Below, piece after piece: positions 16,670-26,000 of a DNA stretch of 64,000 nucleotides (within the stretch, counting starts at the first letter, position 1; each line of letters begins with the position of its first letter). The stretch is from an uncultured Muribaculaceae bacterium (GTDB taxonomy: Bacteria; Bacteroidota; Bacteroidia; Bacteroidales; Muribaculaceae). The translations under genes were made by a program, and so were the position numbers. The notes under the pieces were generated by a model. That model was not told where the DNA came from, ran no database searches, and worked only from the letters and a program-made list of their open reading frames with translations. The stretch is taken from assembly GCA_910588035.1 (NCBI GenBank), contig CAJUPY010000001.1, positions 123,178-187,177 of the forward strand, in the 5' to 3' direction.

Positions 16670-19381
16670 ATGTCATATGAGCTGTATCCAAACAATAACA
16701 TCATGACTTCGAAACAGATGCAAAATATAACACGATTGATCGAATCGGCCATATCCAATTTTAATCAAACGATCACATTTGAAAAACCGGTAAGTGCTGA
16801 AATTGTCAGAAAATGTATCAGCGGCATAATGAATACCCGTCCTGAACTTTTCTGGTTTTCTCAACAATACATATACGATGAAAAGTCAGGACTGCTGACA
16901 TTCAGATATAATTTCACGGAAAAGAATGCATGCACAATCAAGTCGGAGATTGAAAAAGTAGTGGCTGACGATTTTCAGGTTGATTATGTCAAGACTCTTT
17001 CTGAATTAGAGAGGTTGGAATATGTCTATGTCTGGATAGCCAACAGAACTACCTACAACGAGTTTTCATCATTTAATCAAAGCATTTACAGCGTTTTGAT
17101 AAACCGCAATTCTGTGTGCGCGGGCTATGCAAGGACTGCGCAATTTCTTCTCGGACTTGTAGGCATAGAATCAAAAATTTTATTTGGGAAATTCCATTCT
17201 GACATGTCTGAGTACGGGCGTCATGCATGGAACGTCGTTAAAATACATGGTGTTTGGCTTCATGTCGATTTTTGTCTCGCCGATAAATCTTTAAAGCATC
17301 TGTTGATCCGAGACGAAAAACCTGTCATTAGAGATTCACTGCTTTGGAATTATTTCGGAGTGTCAACGAAAACAATTCTCGATAACCGGAGCATTGAACT
17401 CGAAGACAGCGTACCACCCTGTGAGCATTCGTTGGTACATATTCCTGAAGTAAAGCTGCGGCCGTCAAAAAAGCGGCTGATATGTTGCAGATCAGCTTCC
17501 GGAACATCATCTTTAGTTTACCTTGATTCAAACAATAAAAGCATCGTAGCGAAGGTTCCGAAAGAGGGCCACGCAGAAGTGATCAGGAATGAAGCGGAAA
17601 TTTTAAAGATTCTTTCCCCGTCCGTGCATGTGGTCAAGTCTTATGGCATTGCTGATGATGCGCTGTTTTTGGAACAGCTTACTCCTTGGGGCGAGTTGCT
17701 GAATTCCCACTATTATGATCCGTCAGAATCTGATCTAACCGATATTCTCAGACAACTCACTGATGGGTTGAGAGAATTCAGGGATAAAGGCGTCACATAA
17801 TATGATATTCACTATAACAATATTTTTGTCACTGCCGAAGGTATTTATAAATGGGGAGACTTCGGTCTTGCCTTTCCAAGCCGAAATGACGATCACCTAC
17901 CTCCTGTCATAATTGACACAGACGGCAAACCCAAAGGAAGTCATTGGTTTATGTCACCTGAAACATATAATCAGGGAATCTATGTCGAGTCGTCAGCGAT
18001 ATATTCAATCGCGATGCTCGCTTATTTTGCGATGAATGGCATGTGTCCGCCATTTTGGGCCGATACAGACGAAGCCTTGGCTCAACGTTTTTCCGGCAAA
18101 CAAATATCAAGACCTGAATTTGCCGATAAATATAGCAATTTATGGAGAGTGATTGAAAAAGCCCTCTCTTTTTCACCGGCAGACAGACCTCACTCATTTG
18201 AAGAGTTCATATCGTTGTTAGACGTGATTAAGAAAAATCAAGATGAAATATCATCTGTAGAGAGCTCTGAATCCCATAACATTTCCTGCCCGGACGATAC
18301 ACTGCGCCTATGTGATGATTTTGCCGCCACCTGTCGCTCGATGCATGCTGATCAGCGTATGCCAGACAGAGACACTTTTGCCTCTACGTGTTTTGAAATG
18401 CGTTGTGCTGACAATAGGCTTCTCAACGACCTCTTCGCATCCACAACTACCCAACGAAGAAACTCCGGCCGGCTGTTTTCAGAACTGAATGACTCTTATC
18501 AACCGCAGAAAAAATCAACGGTAACAGAATCATCCCCGACATCAAGAAAGAGAAAGTGGTGGCATTTCTGGAAAGAAGACGATGATCACAAAACTGAAAC
18601 CGTTGACGAGGTCAGTGCATGTGTCTATGCACCTGCACAGATACAGCCGATGAAGACCTTCATTATAAGAATTTATCTCTATAAACCCGAAGAGGCCGAC
18701 GAAATCGAAACCAAAGTCAGCAGCATTGATCCCGGGGCCACAAAGAAAGATTATAAACCGCTTGACATTCCTGTAAAAGAGAATGACAGATTGACGGTTC
18801 AGCTTAAAATGTCAGAAGGCATAGTGTCAGATGCAGAATCGAAGACGGTCATTTGGAAAAATCATTTCACCGAATGTTGTTTCATGGCAAAGTTGACCGA
18901 TCGGGCGATCAATGACGTGTTTGGAACGGCTTACATTTTTTTAAATGGCGTTCCTGCAGGAGAGCTGCTTTTTACGATTGACGTTGTGGATACCCTGGAG
19001 AAAAGCCTTTTCACAAAGGTTGAGTCACGAAGATATTCACGTATATTCATTTCATACTCCCATGCCGACGAAATGCAAGTGCGCGGATTTGCAGAATGTT
19101 GCCGTGCTATCGGTACTGACTATTTTTTCGACCGGCACACATTGCAGCCCGGCGATTTATTCAAAGATAAAATTTTGAATTACATCAATAATGCAGACCT
19201 GTTTGTGCTTTGTTGGTCAAAAAATGCCGCCGAATCAGAATGGGTGCGAATTGAACGTGAACATGCCCTCTCTTTAATTAGAGAACCCGATTCAAAATTG
19301 TCAATCTACCCTCTCAATCTGAAGCCTGAGGCACCCCTTCCCTTAGACATGTCTGACAAATATAATTTCGGAACGCTATGA
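16670..19381 (+). pseudogene. Transglutaminase-like / protein kinase / TIR multidomain gene interrupted by one in-frame TAA
   Basis: One reading frame of 904 codons, open except for TAA at 17798-17800 (codon 377). Before the stop is a transglutaminase-like domain with Cys150 (SVCAGYA), His185 (RHAWNVV) and Asp200 (LHVDF), then a kinase N-lobe with Lys295 (IVAKVP) and helix-C Glu in NEAEIL (308-313). The stop replaces the first residue of the HRD-type catalytic loop, and the frame resumes with YDIHYNNIFV (Asp379, Asn384), WGDFGLA (Asp397) and WFMSPET. A linker with three 19-residue repeats, a basic-aromatic patch (RKRKWWHFWKEDDD), a beta-rich domain (about 658-787) and a complete TIR domain (about 791 to the end, Glu861 in SEWVRIE) follow. 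Start ATG 16670 is chosen over a TTG at 16643. The downstream piece alone (ATG 17951) would lack the kinase active site. Either a recent nonsense mutation, a sequencing error or a recoded stop. The gene follows the M64 gene by 40 bp. Confidence 0.85.
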
Positions 19382-19528
19382 CATCAATGCGTTTGATGGC
19401 ATAATATATTATAGGAATTTCATGGCCTGTAAAGTGCTGATCAGCCTCACCGACAATCTCATTTTAACAATTGAGTGTGCATTTTACCCGAAAAAGTTAA
19501 TTTTCACTTCAATTAAATAAAAAAAATA

Positions 19529-19559
19529 TTGCACAGGTCAAATATTATGCCTACATTTG
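19529..19559 (+). promoter_or_regulatory. Probable promoter of the sigma factor leader
   Basis: TTG (19529-19531) and TACATTTG (19552-19559) with a 20-nt spacer match the Bacteroidota promoter. It lies in the 333-bp gap between the TIR gene and the sigma factor. The gap upstream of it (19382-19528) shows no gene or clear structure. Confidence 0.65.
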
Positions 19560-19604
19560 CATGTGTGTTTTTCATAGTATTAGATTAAGATAAAGGTTTA
19601 AGGA

Positions 19605-19637
19605 CTGGAGATGTTGTGAAACATCTCCAGTTATTTT
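19605..19637 (+). terminator. Hairpin with T-rich tail in the sigma factor leader (possible attenuator)
   Basis: CTGGAGATGTT (19605-19615) pairs with AACATCTCCAG (19620-19630) around a short loop, followed by TTATTTTT. It lies about 45 nt after the predicted transcription start and about 80 nt before the sigma factor start. Either it ends a very short transcript or it attenuates the operon. Confidence 0.65.
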
Positions 19638-19714
19638 TCATATACCCATGTTTAAGACCGCATAATTTTTTTAAAAAATTTATGTCACAAATCGCATACC
19701 ACTTCGTATCATAG

Positions 19715-20236
19715 TTGAATTTGAACAACAAAACAGTGAAATCAGATCTACTCACATCAGCTTATCTTAGAATCGGAACCCGCCTCCGGTCAATTGCCGG
19801 CAGACTGCTTGGCGATGATGATGCAGACGATGCCCTGCAGGACGCGTTTGTCAGACTATGGTCCAGATGTGATATGATACAATCTGACAACCATGCCGAA
19901 GGCCTGTTGATTTCCACTGTCAGAAACCTGTCGATCGACCGGTTGAGAAGATATTCACGTTATTCTGCATCAGAAACCGGCGAAATGACGTCTGACGACA
20001 CCGTCGATGATACTGAAGACGATATCTATGATGAAGTATCGACCTTAATCGATAATATATTAAGCGAACGTGACCGAACGATTCTTTATCAGCGTGACCG
20101 TGACGAATGGGAATATGAAGAAATTGCCGAATATCATTCGATCTCTGTCGTCAATGTAAGAGCTATCATAAGCCGGTCACGCCGAATTATCAGAGAACAA
20201 TTTAACATGAGAGCACATGGCAACAAACAGATATGA
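19715..20236 (+). CDS. ECF-type RNA polymerase sigma factor
   Basis: A 173-residue sigma-70 family factor of the extracytoplasmic function class. Region 2 is at about residues 20-85 (GDDDADDALQDAFVRLW, then ISTVRNLSIDRLRRYSRYS) and region 4 at about 112-165 (DRTILYQRDRDEWEYEEIAEYHS, then VRAIISRSRRIIREQF). An acidic linker joins them. The frame has no ATG between the upstream in-frame TAG (19712) and region 2, so a TTG at 19715 or 19721, or a GTG at 19736, must be used. It overlaps the next gene by 20 bp. Confidence 0.92.
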   Translation: MNLNNKTVKSDLLTSAYLRIGTRLRSIAGRLLGDDDADDALQDAFVRLWSRCDMIQSDNHAEGLLISTVRNLSIDRLRRYSRYSASETGEMTSDDTVDDTEDDIYDEVSTLIDNILSERDRTILYQRDRDEWEYEEIAEYHSISVVNVRAIISRSRRIIREQFNMRAHGNKQI

Positions 20237-20687
20237 CACCAAAGCCGAACTTTCTGAAACCAGCCGTCTCATCAGAGCATACTTTGAAGGAGAAACGACT
20301 GTCGCAGAAGAAAGAGAACTCAAGAGAAGGCTGTCGCAGACATCTCTGTCGACAAAAGAGTTGGATGAAGCCCGGGCTGTGATGGGGTTGTTCGCCGCCT
20401 CACGCAAACGGATAGTCAGACGCAAAACAAGACGTGGTCTGACACAAATGGCAGCTGCTGTCGCAACCATTCTTGTTTCTTCGGTCGTGACATTCCTGCT
20501 GTTCAGCAATCGTCAGGACGTCCCTGAATATCTCGCTTATCATAACGGCGTGGAAATTTACGATCCGGAGGCTGTGACCGAACTGATGAACATCCAGTTG
20601 CAGATAATCTCGGAAGAAGATGACGTTCCCGAGAAAGCTGCCCTTGAACAGATTAATGATATCATGGCTGAATTTTCAATCGACTAA
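20217..20687 (+). CDS. Probable membrane anti-sigma factor
   Basis: A 156-residue protein with one transmembrane segment at about residues 80-98 (a hydrophobic run containing ATILVSSVVTFLLF). Its N-terminal cytoplasmic half carries the pattern SRLIRAYFEGETTVAEERELKRRL, which is typical of the helical entry region of Bacteroidota anti-sigma-like proteins. The remaining 55 residues lie outside. No zinc-binding HxxxCxxC motif is present. Role inferred from overlap with the ECF sigma gene. Confidence 0.7.
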   Translation: MATNRYDTKAELSETSRLIRAYFEGETTVAEERELKRRLSQTSLSTKELDEARAVMGLFAASRKRIVRRKTRRGLTQMAAAVATILVSSVVTFLLFSNRQDVPEYLAYHNGVEIYDPEAVTELMNIQLQIISEEDDVPEKAALEQINDIMAEFSID

Positions 20688-20698
20688 ACAACCACTAT

Positions 20699-21142
20699 AT
20701 GAAAAGTATATATTTATTTTTTGTTTTACTGGCCGCCGGAGTCTCTACTGTTTCCGCGCAAGAAGGACTTGCCATAAACGACCTTTTTGACGGACGGTTC
20801 CACAACGACAGACAAGCCTCTGAAAACATCATCACGGGCAGCAGGAGTCTTGCCGCATATAAACTGTCGGTCTATCACGGATTGACTCTTTCCTGTGGAT
20901 CGCAACATATGGAAGACCTTGAACGTGCGGTCATGGCCGACGGTTCACATGCGATCAGACGCGAGGTCAACTACCGCGACGGACACCTGTACTATGGCTT
21001 CTACACCCTGACACAACGCAACAGAAACAACCGTTACATTTTCTACATAAACCGCTGTATAACCGGTGGCGATCAAGCCATACTCATCTATCTTGAAGGA
21101 AAAGCCTCTCCTGAACAAGTGAAATCAATGCTAAAAAAATAA
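20699..21142 (+). CDS. Small exported protein, DUF6108-like
   Basis: A 147-residue protein with a clear signal peptide ending at VSAQ (about residue 20) and a mature part of about 125 residues. It resembles the DUF6108 proteins found beside sigma/anti-sigma genes in Bacteroidales; function unknown. It is 11 bp after the anti-sigma gene and 7 bp before the first barrel gene, so it is part of the same transcription unit. Confidence 0.7.
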   Translation: MKSIYLFFVLLAAGVSTVSAQEGLAINDLFDGRFHNDRQASENIITGSRSLAAYKLSVYHGLTLSCGSQHMEDLERAVMADGSHAIRREVNYRDGHLYYGFYTLTQRNRNNRYIFYINRCITGGDQAILIYLEGKASPEQVKSMLKK

Positions 21143-21149
21143 ATTCATC

Positions 21150-22010
21150 ATGAGACATCACATTTCGGCGATACTCGCGCTGATTTCGTTTCCAGCTGCA
21201 ATCAATGCCGCAGAACCAGAGGTCAATGACACAATAACTGTCATTGAAAACGCAGCAAACATCACAGTCAAAACCACACAGAACAGCGAAACGGCAATCG
21301 TTGTCAAAGACAGCGACGGTCAAACGACCTACAGCTATCTTTTCTCATCAGATCAAACAGGCAAGACAGACGACAACTGGAACCTCAGCCTTCCTTTTTT
21401 GCGTGATAAAAAGAAAAACGCGGCAGTTTACGATCTGTCAGTCTGCATTAACCCGTATGTCGGAGGTTCGGTCGTATCTGACAATCCGTCGGGATTACAT
21501 GGTTCAGTCGATGTCGGTCTGTCAGATCTGTTCCGTGCCCGTTACATACCCACCGGCCGAGGATTCTCGATTTCAATAGGCCTCGGAATGGGTTATAGGC
21601 AGTATACCCTGGGCGGAGGAAACAGATTTGAATCAATAGACCGTCGGCTCAATATCTCACCACGTGATGAAAATATGGAAAATGTCAGAAACCGTCTGGG
21701 CATTATGACTTTCAACATTCCGGTGATGCTGACACAGCGCATCGGCAAACATTTTGCAATATCGGCCGGGGGAAGAGTGAATTTCAATACATATGCCAAA
21801 GCAAGTTTCTCATGCGACATCGACGGACTTCATTTCAAGGAAACTTACAAAGGCTTGCACCAAAGACTGATGACTGTCGACGCAGTGGGTAAAATAGGAT
21901 TTCCCGATGCCGTCGGAATTTACGTCAGCTACAGCCCTATGAAACCGTTTGAAAACGGTTACGGGCCCCAATTCAAGACCTTATCTTTTGGTTTAACTAT
22001 CGGATTCTAA
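21150..22010 (+). CDS. Outer-membrane beta-barrel protein (paralogue 1)
   Basis: A 286-residue exported protein. The signal peptide ends near INAAE (residue 20). A short beta-rich plug-like region (DTITVIENAANITVKT) is followed by alternating hydrophobic strands with aromatic girdles and many glycines (GFSISIGLGMGYRQYTLGGG), ending in SFGLTIGF. The terminal Phe is the usual outer-membrane insertion signal. It is a paralogue of the following gene. Probably under control of the sigma factor upstream. Confidence 0.8.
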   Translation: MRHHISAILALISFPAAINAAEPEVNDTITVIENAANITVKTTQNSETAIVVKDSDGQTTYSYLFSSDQTGKTDDNWNLSLPFLRDKKKNAAVYDLSVCINPYVGGSVVSDNPSGLHGSVDVGLSDLFRARYIPTGRGFSISIGLGMGYRQYTLGGGNRFESIDRRLNISPRDENMENVRNRLGIMTFNIPVMLTQRIGKHFAISAGGRVNFNTYAKASFSCDIDGLHFKETYKGLHQRLMTVDAVGKIGFPDAVGIYVSYSPMKPFENGYGPQFKTLSFGLTIGF

Positions 22011-22033
22011 CTCATTGAAAACAAGCATAAGAA

Positions 22034-22903
22034 ATGAGAACAATATTATTTTCAGCCATAGTGCTCGCTTCTGCTTTTTGCGCACGCGCCGAAAAGCCCG
22101 ACACAATAATGTCAGTCAACAATCCCACCAAAATCACAATCATTGAAAACGCATCTGGAATGAAAGTCTCAGTTGAGGGAACAGCCTCCGATTCGACTTT
22201 TGTGACAGCATTCTCTAAAAAATATGACGCACACACGCTTGTCAATTCATCATCGGGTCAGATTTCGTCAATCAAACTTGCCGGCAACAATGCGAAAAGC
22301 TATTGGGACGCATCATTAGGTTCTATTTGCTTCGGCTTTGTAAACGCACCAGGCAACGGAGTCTTTGAAAATGAAATGGGCAAATCGTTTGAAATCTCGT
22401 TGCCGGAAGTAATGAGTGTAGGTTTTGTATTTCATGACACACGATTGTCGATAGGAGCCGGTTTTGGCTGGCGTAACTGGCGAATGACACATGACACACG
22501 CTTTACGCCCGAAAACGGAACAATCTCGACAGGAACCTATCCAGACGGAGCGAGACCCAAATATTCGCGTATCAAAATGTTCTCTGTCTCTTTTCCGATC
22601 ATGATCAGACAAAAGCTGCCGTTCAACGCGCCTTGGGGGACAATGTCACTGAAAGCCGGCGTAATTCTCAACTGGAACAGCCATGCCTCAATGAAGTCGG
22701 GTTGGGTAAATTCCGATGGAAATGAGTCGGAACAATCATCTGACAACATCGGACAACGAAAATTTTCAACCGACCTGATGGGCGTCATAGGAATCAATTC
22801 GTGGCTTGGTGTCTATGCCCGTTATTCTCTGACACCAGTCTTCAGAAAACACTGCGGACCTGATTTCAAATCATTCTCCACAGGAATCATAATCGGCATC
22901 TGA
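22034..22903 (+). CDS. Outer-membrane beta-barrel protein (paralogue 2)
   Basis: A 289-residue exported protein with the same plan as its neighbour: signal peptide ending near CARAEK, a related segment (NPTKITIIENASGMKVSVEG), a WDASLGSICFGF stretch in the place of the neighbour's WNLSLPFL, and a glycine-rich barrel ending FSTGIIIGI. Last gene of the sigma factor unit; a strong terminator follows. Confidence 0.8.
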   Translation: MRTILFSAIVLASAFCARAEKPDTIMSVNNPTKITIIENASGMKVSVEGTASDSTFVTAFSKKYDAHTLVNSSSGQISSIKLAGNNAKSYWDASLGSICFGFVNAPGNGVFENEMGKSFEISLPEVMSVGFVFHDTRLSIGAGFGWRNWRMTHDTRFTPENGTISTGTYPDGARPKYSRIKMFSVSFPIMIRQKLPFNAPWGTMSLKAGVILNWNSHASMKSGWVNSDGNESEQSSDNIGQRKFSTDLMGVIGINSWLGVYARYSLTPVFRKHCGPDFKSFSTGIIIGI

Positions 22904-22932
22904 CGATTGTTTCAAGTTAAAAAAATTGCTAT

Positions 22933-22968
22933 CGGCGGTGGGTTTCAAGCCTGCCGCCGTTTTTTTTC
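22933..22968 (+). terminator. Terminator of the sigma/barrel operon
   Basis: CGGCGG (22933-22938) pairs with CCGCCG (22954-22959), extended inward by wobble and G-C pairs, followed by eight T residues. Confidence 0.88.
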
Positions 22969-23082
22969 ATTAAAATATAAAGTAGAGTATGAATTTTTTT
23001 GTATCTTCGCACGTTGAAAAGATTTGCCTAACCAAAATTGCAATCTTCAAATTCTAAATAAAACCAGATTTTACAAAACGTT

Positions 23083-26000
23083 ATGAGTAAAGAAAAGAAA
23101 TTTCTCACGTGCGACGGTAACCAGGCTGCAGCCCATGTGGCATACATGTTTACCGAAGTAGCGGCGATTTACCCCATTACACCCTCGTCGACCATGGCAG
23201 AATATGTCGACGAATGGGCAGCCGGTGGCCGCAAGAACATTTTCGGAGAGACCGTTCTCGTTCAGGAAATGCAATCTGAAGGAGGTGCCGCAGGTGCCGT
23301 TCACGGATCACTTCAGGCCGGTGCGCTGACCACAACTTTCACTGCATCACAGGGTCTGTTGCTCATGATCCCCAACATGTATAAAATCGCGGGAGAACAA
23401 CTTCCAAGCGTATTCCATGTCTCAGCACGCACACTCGCATCACATGCACTCAGCATTTTCGGTGATCACCAGGACGTAATGTCTGTTCGTCAGACAGGTT
23501 TCGCAATGTTGGCCGAAGGTTCGGTTCAGGAAGTCATGGATCTTTCAGGAGTCGCACATCTTGCAACTCTTAAAAGCCGCATTCCGTTCGTAAACTTCTT
23601 TGACGGATTCCGCACATCTCACGAAATACAGAAAATCGAGGCTATCGACCAAGACGATCTCGCCCCGCTGCTTGACCGCCAGGCTCTCAAAGAGTTCCGT
23701 AGCCGTGCCCTCAGCCCCGAGAATCCGGTAGCACGCGGCATGGCAGAGAACAGTGACGTATTCTTCCAGCACCGCGAATCATGCAACAAACAATATGAGG
23801 CTGTCGCAGATATAGTTGAAGATTACATGGCCAAGATTTCAGACATCACCGGCCGTGAATATCACCTTTTCAATTATTACGGAGCGAAAGATGCCGACCG
23901 CGTCATCATCGCAATGGGTTCGGTCACACAAGCTGCCCAGGAAGCCATCGACTACATGATCGCCAACGGCGAGAAAGTCGGTTTGATTTCTGTTCACTTG
24001 TTCCGTCCGTTCTCAACCAAACACCTTCTTGCCGCAATTCCCTCGACAGTCAAGAAAATCGCTGTTCTCGACCGCACCAAAGAACCTGGAGCAAATGGCG
24101 AACCGCTTCTTCTCGATGTCAAGGACGCATTCTACGGCAAAGAGAATGCCCCTGTAATCGTCGGTGGACGCTACGGTCTTGCCTCTAAAGACACCACCCC
24201 CGCCATGATCATCGGAGTTTTCGAGAACCTCGCGCTTCCCGAACCGAAAGACCACTTCACATTCGGAATCGTCGATGACGTCACCTTCACTTCTCTTCCT
24301 CCCGTTGAAGAAATCGCCCTCGGTGACAAATCGACATTTGAAGCCAAATTCTACGGCCTCGGTGCAGACGGTACCGTCGGCGCAAACAAAAACTCTGTCA
24401 AGATCATCGGTGACAACACCGACAAATATTGCCAGGCATATTTCGCATACGACTCTAAGAAATCGGGTGGATTCACCTGCTCACACCTCCGTTTCGGCGA
24501 TGCTCCGATCCGTTCTACTTATCTTGTGAACACACCCAACTTCGTGGCATGCCACGTTCAGGCATATCTCCATATGTATGACGTGACACGCGGTCTGCGC
24601 GACGGCGGCACATTCCTTCTCAACACAATCTGGGAAGGCGACGAGCTCGCAGCCAACCTGCCCGCAAAGGTCAAGAAATATTTCGCTGACCACAACATCA
24701 CAGTCTACTATATCAACGCTACCAAGATCGCACAGGAAATCGGTCTCGGTAACCGCACCAACACCATTCTCCAAAGCGCGTTCTTCCGCATCACCGAAGT
24801 CATCCCCGTCGACCTCGCTGTAGAGCAGATGAAGAAATTCATCGTCAAGAGCTACGGCAAGAAAGGTCAGGACGTTGTTGACAAAAACTATGCTGCAGTT
24901 GACCGCGGAGGTGAATACAAACAACTGCCTGTTGACGCTTCATGGTCTAACCTCGAGATCCCCGCACCTGCGGCTAACGACGATCCCGAGTTCATCAACA
25001 AACTCGTTCGCCCGATCAACGCTCAAGACGGTGACCTTTTGAAGGTATCAGACTTCGTAGGCATCGAAGATGGAACATGGATGCAAGGCACCGCTGCCTA
25101 TGAGAAACGTGGTGTCGCCGCTTTCGTTCCCGAGTGGCTCGAAGAGAACTGTATCCAATGTAACAAATGTGCGTTTGTCTGCCCCCACGCTGCAATCCGT
25201 CCGTTCGTTCTCGACGGCGCCGAAATGACAGCCGCACCTTTCGCTGAAGAAGCTACCATTCCGGCTCTCGGTCCGTCGTTCAAAGGCATGCGCTTCATTC
25301 AGAGCGTAGATGTCCTCGACTGTCTCGGTTGTGGTAACTGTGTCGATGTCTGCCCCGGCAAGAAGGGCGTGAAGGCACTCCAGATGAAGCCGCTTGAGAC
25401 TCAGCTCGATGTTCAGAAAGAATGGGACTACTGTGTCAAGAAAGTTGCTTCCAAGCAAGCCCTCGTCGACGTCAAGGCCAATGTCAAGAACAGCCAGTTT
25501 GCAACACCCTATTTTGAATTCTCAGGTGCATGTTCAGGTTGTGGTGAGACACCCTACGTCAAACTGATCAGCCAGCTTTTCGGTGACCACGAAATGGTGG
25601 CCAATGCAACCGGTTGCTCTTCAATCTACTCAGGTTCGGTTCCCTCGACACCTTATACGACAAACGACCGCGGTCACGGTCCGGCATGGGCAAACTCACT
25701 CTTTGAAGACTTCGCCGAATTTGGTCTCGGAATGGTGATCGCAAATGAAAAAATGGTCTCACGTCTCGAAGACCTCATGACCAAAGCCCAGGCTTGCGAC
25801 TGCTGCACTGATGAGATCAAGGCTCTTGCCGCGCAGTGGCTCGAGAACCGAAATGACTATGCCAAGACACGCGAAATCGCTGATAAGCTCATTCCTCTCT
25901 GCGAGGCATGCGCATGCGATATCTGCAACAGCATCCTTGACCACAAGGCATTCCTCGTCAAGCGTTCACAGTGGATCATCGCCGGTGACGGTGCCGCATA

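Noticed and set aside
17798..17801. Frameshift as cause of the split kinase gene
   Set aside because: Both halves are in the same frame (start positions differ by a multiple of three), so a single stop codon explains the break.
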